A DNA stretch of 64,000 nucleotides from Myxococcus fulvus (GTDB lineage Bacteria > Myxococcota > Myxococcia > Myxococcales > Myxococcaceae), in the NCBI RefSeq assembly GCF_900111765.1, contig NZ_FOIB01000001.1:744001-808000 (forward strand), read 5' to 3'. Under the pieces are notes generated by a model, which ran no database searches, was not told the origin of the DNA, and saw nothing but the letters and a program-made list of their open reading frames with translations. Each line of letters starts with the position of its first letter. The stretch's first letter is position 1. Positions 29,313 through 37,841 of this stretch are shown in pieces. The translations under genes were made by a program, and so were the position numbers.

Positions 29313-30667
29313 GGCTTCACCTCGTCGACGAAGAGGGTGAGCCCGTCGACACGACGGACCACCACGTGAGCGCCCCGGCGGATGGGCTTGGGAGAGGTGG
29401 CGCGCCAGCGCTCACCATGGACGAAGACCTCGCCGTTCTCGGGCGAAGTGGGCGAGAGCGTCGTGCCCTCCTCGCCGACGAGCCCCGCGTCACCGCCGAG
29501 CTGCGGCAACTTGCGCGTCTGCGCGCCACGCCACGCGATGTAGGCCGTGGCCCCCGCGAGCACCAGGGTGGTGGGAACCAGCCAGGCCCACGTCACGCGG
29601 AAGGAGGGGTCCACGAACCAGCCCGGGTCGAACCGGTCCACGAGGAACAGTCCACCCAATCCCAACAACACGACCCCCGCGGCCCCGAGCAGTCCACTCG
29701 TGACGAACAGCTCCGCGACGATGAGCGCCACCCCGAGCAGCAACAGCAGCAGCGCCCCCATGCGAACGGGCAGCGCGGAGGACGCCATCAACGCGAGCAC
29801 CAGCGCCACCGCGCCGAGGAGCCCCGGCGCGATGCCGCCTGGATGCGTCAGCTCGACGACGAGCCCGAGCGCGGCCATGAGGAACAACAGGTAGACGAGC
29901 GAGGGATGCGCAATCGCATGGACCAATCGCTGGGACACGCCAGGCGCCAACTCCACGAACCGCGCATCGCGAGTGTCCAGGCGCACGGTGTCTCCGCTGG
30001 CCACCTGGACCGCGCGTCCATGCACCTGGTCGAGGAACTCCTCTTCACTGGAGGACAGGTACTCCACCACGCGCAGCTCTCGCGCCTGGTCGGCGCTGAC
30101 GGCGATGCTGTCGCGCACGGCGGAGGCGGCCCAGGAGGCATTGCGCCCGCGCTGCTTCGCGATGCTCTCCGCGAAGGCGACGGTATCGTTCTCCGCCTTC
30201 CGCGCGAGCTGTGTACCTCCCGCCGTCTCCGGGTCTTCACCGGTGAGTCCCACCACGGGATGCGCGGCGCCGATTCGCGTGCCAGGAGCCATGGAGGCCA
30301 CATTCGACGCGAGGGTGATGAACACGCCCGCGCTACCCGCATGCGCACCAGAGGGGCCCACCCAGACGAGCACGGGCACGGACGAGCCCAGGAAGGCGCG
30401 CACGATGGCGTGCGTGGCCTCCAACGAGCCCCCCGGAGTATCCAATCGGACCAGCAGCGCCGAGTGCCCACCCAGCTCCGCGCGTCGCACGCAGTCGACC
30501 AGATAAGCGCCCGAGCCGGAGTCGACCACGCCATCCAGCTCGCAGCGAGCCACCGTGTCGTGAGGAACCTCTGTCGGCGGTGTCGCCGCGAGCAATCCCA
30601 ACGACAATGACAACAGGAGCCCCATCGCTCCAAGTCGCCGCGCGTGTCGGAGTGTCGAGACTCCCAT
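29309..30667 (-). CDS. NfeD-family membrane serine protease (NfeD1b type)
   Basis: A 452-residue protein with a signal peptide, a ClpP-like protease domain (about 40-250), four to five membrane helices (about 270-390) and a small C-terminal OB-fold domain. The protease half shows R-L-D-T-P-G-G-S, the catalytic Ser region [10 protein letters not shown] and the Lys in A-R-K-A-E-N-D, the Ser-Lys dyad of stomatin-specific proteases. Known relatives cleave the C-terminus of stomatin, and the slipin gene directly follows with a 4-base overlap. The start could be 30667 or the ATG at 30625; both give a usable signal peptide and neither has a strong ribosome-binding site. Confidence 0.9.
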   Translation of the reverse strand: MGVSTLRHARRLGAMGLLLSLSLGLLAATPPTEVPHDTVARCELDGVVDSGSGAYLVDCVRRAELGGHSALLVRLDTPGGSLEATHAIVRAFLGSSVPVLVWVGPSGAHAGSAGVFITLASNVASMAPGTRIGAAHPVVGLTGEDPETAGGTQLARKAENDTVAFAESIAKQRGRNASWAASAVRDSIAVSADQARELRVVEYLSSSEEEFLDQVHGRAVQVASGDTVRLDTRDARFVELAPGVSQRLVHAIAHPSLVYLLFLMAALGLVVELTHPGGIAPGLLGAVALVLALMASSALPVRMGALLLLLLGVALIVAELFVTSGLLGAAGVVLLGLGGLFLVDRFDPGWFVDPSFRVTWAWLVPTTLVLAGATAYIAWRGAQTRKLPQLGGDAGLVGEEGTTLSPTSPENGEVFVHGERWRATSPKPIRRGAHVVVRRVDGLTLFVDEVKP

Positions 30668-30686
30668 GGGACGAGATGGCCACACG

Positions 30687-30917
30687 TCACACCTCCTGGA
30701 GCGAGCTGTGGAGGTGAAGGCACTCCCAGTCAGCCTCGATGCCATGGCTGGAGTCGCATGACTCCAGGGCGCGGAGGATGTCCGGGACGTCTCTGCCACC
30801 AGACGCTGCGCTCAGGTGCTGAACGCAGTCTCCACGCGGGAACTCGGCGCGATGCGGAAGCACGACGCCACGATGAATGGCGAGTGCTCGCTTGCCGGCA
30901 TCGACGACATCCCGCAT
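30687..30917 (-). CDS. Possible small protein upstream of nfeD
   Basis: A 76-residue open frame starting M-R-D-V-V-D-A-G-K-R-A-L and ending in H-L-H-S-S-L-Q-E-V. It ends 20 bases before the NfeD start. By eye the third codon positions are rich in G and C, and GGGAG lies 10 bases upstream of the ATG; an in-frame GTG or ATG at 30956 is an alternative. I know no homologue. It may be a genuine short gene at the head of the nfeD-slipin unit or a chance frame. Confidence 0.35.
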   Translation of the reverse strand: MRDVVDAGKRALAIHRGVVLPHRAEFPRGDCVQHLSAASGGRDVPDILRALESCDSSHGIEADWECLHLHSSLQEV

Positions 30918-31148
30918 GGCCGTGAAGCTCCCAGGGGTGAAGCCCTCCCGACACAACGGTGCTCATGGACGGAAGCCTCTTCCTGGAGGGCGCTCCGCAT
31001 GTCCGGTATCCGGCATCGGGAGCGAGGGCTCGTCTGCCTGGCGGCTCAACGGGTGGTGGGACCAGGCGTCAGGCCCCACATTGCCGCAGGAGGTTCGCGC
31101 GGCATGGGCCGCCACAGGCAGTCCCATCATCTTGGACGAGGAGGATTC

Positions 31149-31361
31149 ATGCGCCGTGTCGTTCTCATCGCAGCCCTGGGCCTGGGCGTCACCGCAGCGT
31201 TCGCCTGTAAGACCACGCAGCCTCCCGGGACGGAGACGCAGGCGCCGATACAGGGGCCGGATCAGGTGAGAGAGCCCGTGCAGACGGTGCCGAACGAACC
31301 GCCAGGTCCCGCCACGCCCATGCCCGCCCAGGCGGACGCCGGCACGACGGAGACGCCGTAG
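31149..31361 (+). CDS. Small proline-rich lipoprotein
   Basis: A 70-residue protein with a clean lipoprotein signal (MRRVVLIAALGLGVTAAFAC, lipobox A-F-A-C) and a mature tail of about 50 residues that is nearly all Pro, Thr, Gln, Ala and Glu. Such tails are disordered and could serve as a periplasmic spacer. GAGGAGG lies just ahead of the ATG. No function can be proposed. Confidence 0.72.
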   Translation: MRRVVLIAALGLGVTAAFACKTTQPPGTETQAPIQGPDQVREPVQTVPNEPPGPATPMPAQADAGTTETP

Positions 31362-31521
31362 CGGCCGAGCCTCGTCGTCTACAGCCATCGCCATGATTCG
31401 AGCGGCACGGATGCCTCCGTGAGGGACATCCGTGCCGAGCCATCTGGATGCGACCCGTGACACCACGCCAGGGCTCGCGCACAGTGCGCGCGGCACAGGC
31501 AAGCACCCACGGAGGCGCACG

Positions 31522-33111
31522 GTGGCGACCACGGTCTATCTGGCGGAGCGAATCTGGACACTGGATGCCGAGCATCCACGGGCCCGAGCCCTGGCCGTGC
31601 GCGATGGCCGCGTGCTGGCCGTGGGCTCACCGGACGACGTGCGAGCCGCCGCTCCAGGCGCGCGCGAGGTGGACCTGGGTGACGCCACGGTGGTCCCTGG
31701 TCTGGTGGATGCGCACGCGCACATCCACGGGCTGGGCCGGAGCCTCACCACGGTGCGACTGGAGAAGGCGCCCTCGGTGGACGAGGTGGTGCGTCGACTG
31801 GCGCAGGCGCCCGCCTCCAGCTTCCAGGGGGACTGGTTGCTGGGACGTGGCTGGGACCAGAACGAGTGGCCCGGCGGAGCCTTCCCCGGGCGCGAAGAGC
31901 TGGATGCGCGCTTCCCGTCGACGCCCGTGTTCCTCACGCGAGTGGACCACCACGCGGCGTGGGTGAACGGCGAGGCGCTCCGACGCGCGGGCATCACCCG
32001 AGACACGCAGGACCCGGAAGGTGGCCGCATCCTGCGGGATGCGCGGGGAGAGCCCACGGGAGTGCTCGTGGACAACGCGATGGACGTTGTCGCCGCGGCG
32101 ATGCCTCCGCCCACGAAAGAGCAACTGGAGACGCGACTGCGTGCGGCGTTGGTGCGCTGTGCCCGGGTGGGCCTGACAGGCATCCACGACGCGGGCATGG
32201 ACCTGGATGCCTTCCGCGTCCTCCAGCAATGGGACGCACAGGGCACGCTGCCCCTGCGCGTCTACGCGATGGCGGCGGGCCAGGGAGATGAGCGGCACGC
32301 GTACCTGGAGCAGGGCCCCTGGCAGGGGCGGATGTTGACGATGCGCGCGGTGAAGTTCCTCGCGGACGGCGCCTTGGGGAGCCGAGGCGCCGCGCTCCAC
32401 GAGGACTACAGCGACGAGCCCGGCCAGCGCGGGTTGTTGTTGATGTCCCCCGAGGAGCTGGAGGCGAGGACGCGCGCGTTCATGGCGAGGGGCTTCCAGG
32501 TCTGCATCCACGCCATTGGAGACCGTGCCAATACCTTGGTCGTGGACGTGCTGCTGCGAGCCTCCGAGGCGACGGGGACGCAGGCGCTGAGACACCGTGT
32601 CGAGCACGCGCAGATTCTCCGACGCGAGGACATCACGCGCCTGGGCGCGGCGAAGCTCGTGGCGAGCGTGCAGCCCACCCACGCGACCAGCGACATGCCC
32701 TGGGCGGAGACGCGACTGGGCCGCGAGCGGCTGCGCGGAGCCTACGCGTGGCGCAGCTTGAAGGACGCGGGAGCGAACCTCGCGCTGGGCAGCGACTTCC
32801 CCATCGAGAACCCGGACGTGCTGGCGGGCCTGTATGCCGCGCGCACGCGTCAGGACGCCACGGGCAGGCCCGAGGGCGGCTGGTTGTCGGAAGAAGCCCT
32901 GACCGGACAGGAGGCCCTGGAGGGCTTCACGTTGGGCCCCGCGTGGGCGTCGTTCGAGGAGGCACGGCGCGGACGACTGGTGCCAGGACAGGACGCGGAC
33001 TTCGTGGCCCTGTCCGTGGACCCGGTGGAGGGCGCCGCGAGGGGCCTGGTGGACGCGCGCGTCCTCGCGACGGTGGTGGCGGGCGTGGAGGTGTTCCGCG
33101 AGTCGCCTTGA
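31522..33111 (+). CDS. Amidohydrolase family protein (YtcJ-like)
   Basis: A 529-residue metal-dependent hydrolase of the amidohydrolase-3 group. The metal-binding D-A-H-A-H-I-H-G lies near residue 62, with later G-D-R-A-N, H-R-V-E-H-A-Q and L-G-S-D-F-P-I-E-N. An N-terminal beta domain (Y-L-A-E-R-I-W-T-L-D) joins the C-terminal strands. Relatives hydrolyse C-N bonds in cyclic or N-acyl substrates; the substrate here is unknown. No signal peptide is present. The start is GTG at 31522 after CGGAGGCGCAC. It converges with the NhaR-like gene 7 bases away. Confidence 0.85.
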   Translation: MATTVYLAERIWTLDAEHPRARALAVRDGRVLAVGSPDDVRAAAPGAREVDLGDATVVPGLVDAHAHIHGLGRSLTTVRLEKAPSVDEVVRRLAQAPASSFQGDWLLGRGWDQNEWPGGAFPGREELDARFPSTPVFLTRVDHHAAWVNGEALRRAGITRDTQDPEGGRILRDARGEPTGVLVDNAMDVVAAAMPPPTKEQLETRLRAALVRCARVGLTGIHDAGMDLDAFRVLQQWDAQGTLPLRVYAMAAGQGDERHAYLEQGPWQGRMLTMRAVKFLADGALGSRGAALHEDYSDEPGQRGLLLMSPEELEARTRAFMARGFQVCIHAIGDRANTLVVDVLLRASEATGTQALRHRVEHAQILRREDITRLGAAKLVASVQPTHATSDMPWAETRLGRERLRGAYAWRSLKDAGANLALGSDFPIENPDVLAGLYAARTRQDATGRPEGGWLSEEALTGQEALEGFTLGPAWASFEEARRGRLVPGQDADFVALSVDPVEGAARGLVDARVLATVVAGVEVFRESP

Positions 33112-33118
33112 CTGTCGC

Positions 33119-34018
33119 TCACACGCTGAAGATCTGCGAACGCGCCGCTTCGGCGATGGCCACGACGGCGGGGTGGCGCAGGCGGCGCTCGACGGTGATG
33201 GCGTAGAAGCAGGTCTCGATTTCGTCGGTGCGCCCGATGACGGAGCAGTTGAAGGCGCGCTCCATCTGCGACTCGATGACGGAGGGCATGGCGAACACGC
33301 CGTGCCCGCTCTGCCCGAAGGCCTGGAGCAGCGCGCTGTCGTCGAAGTCGCCGGCGATGAGCGGGCGCAGGTTCTGTCGCTCGAACCAGAGGTCCAAGGA
33401 GCGGCGCACGGAGGACTCGTCCGAGGGGAGCAGCACGGGCGCGCCGTCGAGCGAGCGGGGGAAGTCCTTCTTCAGGTGGCGCAGGTTGTTGGCCGCGAAG
33501 AAGGACACACCGCACTTGCCCAGCAAGTGGTTGAAGGAGCGGACGCTGACCGGCTCGGAGCTGGGGGCATCGGCGAGCACCACGTCCAGCTCATGCAGCG
33601 CCAGGGAGGCGAGCAGCTGGGGCAGCGGGCCCTCGCGGCAGATGATGCGCAAGGAGGGCCCCGCCTCGAGCGCGGGCTTGAGGAGCTGCTCGGCCACCAG
33701 CTTCGGGATGACGTCGAGGATGCCCACGTTGAGGCGCAGCTGCTGGCCCGGGGGGAGGCCGGCGACGACGTTCTTCAGCTCGTTGCCCAGGCGGAAGATT
33801 TCGTCCGCGTACCGCATGACGGTGCGGCCCACATCCGTGAGGACCAGCTTGCGGCCCTGTCGCTCGAAGAGCTTGTGGCCCAGCGACTCCTCCAGCAGCT
33901 TGAGCTGGCTGCTGATGGTCGGCTGGGCGAGGTGCAATTCCTCGCCCGCCTTGGCGATGCTGCCCGCCCGCGCAACCGTCCAGAAATACAGGAGATGGTG
34001 GTAGTTGAGCCAGCTCAT
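33119..34018 (-). CDS. nhaR: NhaR-like LysR-family transcriptional activator
   Basis: A 299-residue LysR-type regulator. The N-terminus M-S-W-L-N-Y-H-H-L-L-Y-F-W-T-V-A-R is characteristic of NhaR, the activator of the sodium/proton antiporter gene in enterobacteria. The helix-turn-helix continues with A-Q-P-T-I-S-S-Q-L-K-L-L-E. The effector domain spans about residues 90-299. No antiporter gene is nearby, so its target is elsewhere or differs here. It diverges from the sigma factor gene across a conspicuously AT-rich 120 bases. Confidence 0.85.
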   Translation of the reverse strand: MSWLNYHHLLYFWTVARAGSIAKAGEELHLAQPTISSQLKLLEESLGHKLFERQGRKLVLTDVGRTVMRYADEIFRLGNELKNVVAGLPPGQQLRLNVGILDVIPKLVAEQLLKPALEAGPSLRIICREGPLPQLLASLALHELDVVLADAPSSEPVSVRSFNHLLGKCGVSFFAANNLRHLKKDFPRSLDGAPVLLPSDESSVRRSLDLWFERQNLRPLIAGDFDDSALLQAFGQSGHGVFAMPSVIESQMERAFNCSVIGRTDEIETCFYAITVERRLRHPAVVAIAEAARSQIFSV

Positions 34019-34138
34019 GCGCTTAGAAATAACCTATGGATTCAGTTCAAACTACCTAATTTTTTTAAGGATGGCGGTGGCTTATCTCTTGGGGCGTTCG
34101 CGGCGATTGGTTCGCCGCGAATGAACCGGAGGAGGTCC
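34019..34138. promoter_or_regulatory. AT-rich divergent promoter region
   Basis: The 60 bases next to the NhaR start are markedly AT-rich for this genome, with a run of seven T at about 34063-34069. On the minus strand a TTGAAC lies upstream of A/T-rich hexamers. GGAGGAGG at 34128-34135 is the ribosome-binding site of the sigma factor gene. The region probably holds both promoters, and LysR proteins commonly bind here. I cannot place exact -35 and -10 boxes. Confidence 0.45.
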
Positions 34139-34933
34139 ATGGAAGCCATCGAGGTGAGCGAGTTCTGCGAGTCCCCTGAGCTTGAGGTGCCGGGCGCGGT
34201 GGTCGAGGCGCGGGTACGCGAGCACCTGAAACTGGTGGAGCGGCTGGCATGGAAGTACCGCTGGACGGGGTTGCCGCAGGACGAGCTGGTGGCGGAGGGC
34301 AACGTCGGGCTGATGGAGGCGGCGGGGCGGTTCGAGGACCGGGGGGTTCCGTTCGGGGCGTACGCGAGTCAGTGGATTCGGGCGCGCATCCGGGCGTACG
34401 TGGGGCGTAACTGGAGCATGGCGGGTGGGCGGGCGCCCTGGGTGGTGTTCCAGCTGCGGCGGGAGCGGGCGCGGCTGGAGGCCCGGTGGGGGGAGGGGCA
34501 TCCGGAGGTGGTGCGGCGGCTGGCGGGGGCGCTGGGCAAGAAGGAGGAGGACGTGGCCCGGGCGGCGGAGTCGCTGACGCGTGACTTGTCGCTGGACGCG
34601 CCGGTGACGCAGGACGGGGACGTGACGCGGCTGGAGGTGTTGGAGGGGGACTTCGAGTCGCAGGAGGACTCGGTGGACCGGGAGCAGTGGGCGGCGAGGC
34701 TGCGGGCGAGCGTGGAGGCGGCCTGGCCGGAGCTGGACGCGCGGGAGCGGGCGTTGGTGGAGGAGCGGATGATGGTGGAGGAGGGGGTGAGCGCGGAGTT
34801 CCTGGCCCAGCGCTTCGGGGTGACGGCGGTGCGCATCCGGCAGATCGAGCAGGGGCTGAGGGCGAAGCTGAAGAAGAGGCTCACGGCCAGTCTGACGACC
34901 TGGGACGCGGAGGCGATGCCGCGGGCGGCGTGA
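34139..34933 (+). CDS. RpoH-like sigma-70 family RNA polymerase sigma factor
   Basis: A 264-residue alternative sigma factor. Region 2 reads R-L-A-W-K-Y-R-W-T-G-L-P-Q-D-E-L-V-A-E-G-N, then G-A-Y-A-S-Q-W-I-R-A-R-I-R-A-Y-V-G-R-N-W. Region 4 ends with the helix-turn-helix E-F-L-A-Q-R-F-G-V-T-A-V-R-I-R-Q-I-E-Q. The N-W-S-M segment followed by V-V-F-Q-L-R-R-E-R corresponds to the RpoH box zone, so it resembles heat-shock-type sigma factors; Myxococcus SigB and SigC belong to this class. Start at 34139 after GGAGGAGG; an ATG at 34121 is possible. A divergent LysR gene may regulate it. Confidence 0.88.
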   Translation: MEAIEVSEFCESPELEVPGAVVEARVREHLKLVERLAWKYRWTGLPQDELVAEGNVGLMEAAGRFEDRGVPFGAYASQWIRARIRAYVGRNWSMAGGRAPWVVFQLRRERARLEARWGEGHPEVVRRLAGALGKKEEDVARAAESLTRDLSLDAPVTQDGDVTRLEVLEGDFESQEDSVDREQWAARLRASVEAAWPELDARERALVEERMMVEEGVSAEFLAQRFGVTAVRIRQIEQGLRAKLKKRLTASLTTWDAEAMPRAA

Positions 34934-34963
34934 CGTGGAGGTGAAGGGCCGTCAAATGGGTGC

Positions 34964-34993
34964 TTGACGGCCTGGGGACGGGCTCGATATGAG
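34964..34993 (+). promoter_or_regulatory. tRNA-Phe promoter
   Basis: TTGACG (34964-34969), an 18-base spacer and TATGAG (34988-34993) place the transcription start near 35000, about 20 bases before the mature tRNA. The spacing and the strong -35 fit a stable-RNA promoter. Confidence 0.55.
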
Positions 34994-35020
34994 AGCGCGG
35001 CTTCTCGCGGTGACCCGTAC

Positions 35021-35093
35021 GCCCAGGTAGCTCAGTCGGTAGAGCAGGGGACTGAAAATCCCCGTGTCGGTGGTTCGATTCCGCCCCTGGGCA
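35021..35093 (+). tRNA. tRNA-Phe (GAA)
   Basis: A complete cloverleaf. The acceptor stem GCCCAGG pairs with CCTGGGC, D-arm contains CTCAGTCGGTAGAG, the anticodon stem GGGGA/TCCCC holds loop CTGAAAA with anticodon GAA at 35054-35056, and the T-arm contains GGTTCGATTCC. The discriminator is A at 35093. CCA is not encoded. It stands alone with its own promoter and terminator. Confidence 0.97.
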
Positions 35094-35108
35094 CACGTAG
35101 AAGACTTC

Positions 35109-35147
35109 AGGGCCCTGGACCTCTCTGGTTCAGGGCCCTTTGTTTTT
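35109..35147. terminator. Terminator shared by tRNA-Phe and the GIY-YIG gene
   Basis: AGGGCCCTG (35109-35117) pairs with CAGGGCCCT (35131-35139), extended inward by ACC/GGT, and is followed by TTTGTTTTT. The stop codon of the convergent gene (35130-35132) lies inside the hairpin, and its last codons K-N-K-G-P are encoded by the T-tract and stem. Confidence 0.85.
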
Positions 35148-35651
35148 CCGGCGGGTGTCCGGATTGAGCAGGGGCGGGCCGCAGGAGAGGGCACCAACCT
35201 TCACCTGGTTCTCCAGGCTCAGGGCGGACGCGCCGTCCGGGACCTGAACGAATCGGTAGCCGAGGTGCGCGTGGATGAACGCCTGGGTCCGCGCATCCAG
35301 TGACAGGGCTCCGCTCGAGACCTGCTGGATGTCCTCGGGTGACAAGGTGGGAAGCACCAGCCGGTCGCAAACATAGACACAGAACTTGTCTCCGCTGCGT
35401 CGTCCGCTGGCGTGGCTCCTGAGCCGGTCCGCCAGTCCCCTGGGTTTGGTGGAGGAGGGCTCCTTCACGAGCGGGCCTCTGCCTGCCATTCCCACGTAGA
35501 CGAGTTGCTGGTCTCTCCAGATGGAGTACACGCCCGCGGCGATGCTCGGCAGGGTGCGGTGGGGCCAGTCGGAGAACGCGAACAGCGGCCCGTGCTCGAG
35601 ATGATGAAGTGCGGCCGTCCAGTCGGGTCCCTGGAAGCGTGGGCTCGTCAT
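35130..35651 (-). CDS. GIY-YIG-like nuclease domain protein
   Basis: A 173-residue protein. The core is G-V-Y-S-I-W-R-D-Q-Q-L-V-Y-V-G-M-A-G (near residue 40), L-A-D-R-L-R-S-H-A-S-G-R with the expected Arg, and a late S-L-E-N-Q that may supply the metal-binding Glu. This is the order of elements in GIY-YIG nucleases, which cut DNA using one metal ion. No DNA-binding domain is attached, so the target is unknown. It faces the tRNA gene and ends inside its terminator. Confidence 0.7.
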   Translation of the reverse strand: MTSPRFQGPDWTAALHHLEHGPLFAFSDWPHRTLPSIAAGVYSIWRDQQLVYVGMAGRGPLVKEPSSTKPRGLADRLRSHASGRRSGDKFCVYVCDRLVLPTLSPEDIQQVSSGALSLDARTQAFIHAHLGYRFVQVPDGASALSLENQVKVGALSCGPPLLNPDTRRKNKGP

Positions 35652-35789
35652 GATGTGTGCAGGCTATCCCGCGCGGCGTGGTGGGCCCATCGTCGAGCGA
35701 TGTGGCGGCGAGCAGACGACCTCGTGCGAAGCCGGGTGCACAGGACGCCTGGGGCAGGGTAGAGAGGGGACTCGGAGGAGTGACTCGAG

Positions 35790-36335
35790 ATGGACGCGAA
35801 CGCAGTGGCGGAGCTGGAGAAGGCGGGCGTGAAGGCGGATGCGCCGGACCGGCTGTTTGTCGCGGTGGAGTGGGACGCAGACAAGAAGCACGTGGTCCCC
35901 GTGGGCCCCCGCGCCCTGGTGCGTGACGGCGAGAAGCTCGCGCACGTCACCCTCCAGCCCATCTCCAAGCTGTGGACCGGTGACGTGAAGCCGCCCAGCT
36001 TCGCCAAGACTCCGCCTCCCGAGTACCACCCGTTCTTCATGCTCCTCGAGGCCACGGCCGCCGGCTACTGCCGCGCCGTGCGCAACACGGAGACGGACCA
36101 GGAGTTCGAGCGGCTCTACCGCCACCTCGCCCGCCGTCCGGATGGCGCCGACCGCAACCCCCTGTTCTCGTACCTGCAGGGCGCCGCGCGCCTCTACATG
36201 TCCCTGCGCGACGTGAGCCAGGCCGAGTTCGAGGCCGTCGTGCTCCGACTGCACCAGTCCGCCAAGCACCACCAGACGCACGTCGGAAGCATCAACTACT
36301 TCCAGGACGTGCTGCGCGGCGTGCTCGGCGCCTGA
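35790..36335 (+). CDS. Conserved-looking protein of unknown function
   Basis: A 181-residue soluble protein without signal peptide. An N-terminal beta-rich half (residues 20-80: L-F-V-A-V-E-W-D-A-D-K-K-H-V-V-P-V-G) leads to a helical C-terminal half (90-180). GGAGGAG lies ahead of the ATG and coding bias matches its neighbours. I do not recognise a family. It precedes the M16 pair by 99 bases but has no evident link to them. Confidence 0.75.
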   Translation: MDANAVAELEKAGVKADAPDRLFVAVEWDADKKHVVPVGPRALVRDGEKLAHVTLQPISKLWTGDVKPPSFAKTPPPEYHPFFMLLEATAAGYCRAVRNTETDQEFERLYRHLARRPDGADRNPLFSYLQGAARLYMSLRDVSQAEFEAVVLRLHQSAKHHQTHVGSINYFQDVLRGVLGA

Positions 36336-36434
36336 GCGCGTCATCCTCCCCGCTCGGTAGGCCCCCCGCCCGAAAACGGAATATCGTGCCCCGCCGCCCG
36401 TTCCCGGGCGTCTTCCTCCACCTCAGGAGCACGG

Positions 36435-37841
36435 ATGTTCCGTCAGTCCCTCCTCTGGACGTCGTGCCTGGCGCTGCTGGCGGCTCCTGTCGCCGGCGCC
36501 CAGACACAGGCCAAGGCCCCCAAGCCCGCCGCCGCGTCCTCCCAGAAGCTCGGCGCCAACGTCGAGACGCGCACCTTCAAGAACGGCCTCAAGGTCATCG
36601 TCTGGCCGGACCACGACATCCCCAACGTCGCCCTCTTCAACTGGTTCCGCGTCGGCAGCCGCAACGAGTACCCCGGCATCACCGGCCTGTCCCACTTCTT
36701 CGAACACATGATGTTCAACGGCGCCAAGAAGTTCGGCCCCGGTGAGTTCGACCGCGTCATGGAGGCCAACGGCGGCGCCAACAACGCCTTCACCTCCGAG
36801 GACGTCACCGTCTACCAGGACTGGTTCCCCCGCTCCGCCCTCGACATCATCTTCCAGCTCGAGGCCGACCGGCTCCAACACCTGTCCTTCGACCCCAAGG
36901 TCATCGAGTCCGAGCGCGGCGTCGTCTACTCGGAGCGCCGCTCCAGCGTGGACAACAACAACATGGGCGCCCTCGCCGAACAGGTCCAGGCCACCGCCTT
37001 CGTCGCCCACCCCTACCAGTTCCCCGTCATCGGCTGGCCGTCCGACATCGAGTCGTGGCGCATCGAAGACCTCCAGCGCTACTTCAAGACCTACTACGCC
37101 CCCAACAACGGCACCCTCCTCGTCACCGGCGCCGTCACCCCCGCCGAAGTCTTCACCCTCGTCGAGAAGTACCTCGAGCCCATCCCCTCGCAGCCCGCTC
37201 CCGAGCCCGTCCGCACCAAGGAGCCGGAACAACAGGGCGAGCGCCGCGTCGTCGTGAAGAAGGTCTCCCAGTCCCCCCTGCTCCAGCTCGCCTACCACGG
37301 CATCGCCGGCAATGACGCGGACGCCGAGGCCCTCACCCTGCTCCTCAACATCCTCGGCGACGGTGACTCGTCCCGGCTCCACCGCCGCCTGGTGGAGGAG
37401 GAGCGCGTCGCCATCCGCGCCGGCACCATGTACTCGCCCGGCTTCGACCCCGGCCTCGTCTGGCTCACCGCGGACCTGCCCGCCGGCGGCGACCTCGCCC
37501 GCGCCGAGGCCCTCCTCACCGAGGAGGTCGCCCGCGTCGCCAAGGACGGCGTCACCGAGGCCGAGCTGCGCAAGGCGCGCAACATCACCCTCGCCAACCA
37601 CTGGCGCTCGCTGGAGACCATCAGCGGCCGCGCGTACACGCTCGGCGCCTCCGAGGTCTTCCGCGGCGACTACCGCAAGGTCTTCGACGCGCCCGCCCGC
37701 TACGAGCGCGTCACCCGCGAGGACCTCCGCAAGGTGGCCGCCCGCATCTTCGTCACCCAGCGCCGCACCGTCGGCTGGCTCGTCCCCACCGACGCCGCCG
37801 AAGTCGCCACCCCCGCCGCTCGCAAGGACGCCACGCGATGA
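36435..37841 (+). CDS. M16 zinc metallopeptidase, catalytic subunit
   Basis: A 468-residue exported protein (signal ends about A-G-A-Q). The inverted zinc motif H87-F-F-E90-H91 in [12 protein letters not shown] marks a pitrilysin/processing-peptidase fold. A downstream Glu in [12 protein letters not shown] supplies the third ligand. Two M16 halves are present, about residues 40-230 and 235-450. Such enzymes degrade short peptides inside a closed chamber, usually with a second subunit. The next gene overlaps by 4 bases (ATGA) and encodes that partner. Confidence 0.93.
   Translation: MFRQSLLWTSCLALLAAPVAGAQTQAKAPKPAAASSQKLGANVETRTFKNGLKVIVWPDHDIPNVALFNWFRVGSRNEYPGITGLSHFFEHMMFNGAKKFGPGEFDRVMEANGGANNAFTSEDVTVYQDWFPRSALDIIFQLEADRLQHLSFDPKVIESERGVVYSERRSSVDNNNMGALAEQVQATAFVAHPYQFPVIGWPSDIESWRIEDLQRYFKTYYAPNNGTLLVTGAVTPAEVFTLVEKYLEPIPSQPAPEPVRTKEPEQQGERRVVVKKVSQSPLLQLAYHGIAGNDADAEALTLLLNILGDGDSSRLHRRLVEEERVAIRAGTMYSPGFDPGLVWLTADLPAGGDLARAEALLTEEVARVAKDGVTEAELRKARNITLANHWRSLETISGRAYTLGASEVFRGDYRKVFDAPARYERVTREDLRKVAARIFVTQRRTVGWLVPTDAAEVATPAARKDATR

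Noticed and set aside
35021..35200. Phage or plasmid attachment site at tRNA-Phe
   Set aside because: There is no integrase and no duplicated tRNA 3' end in the window.
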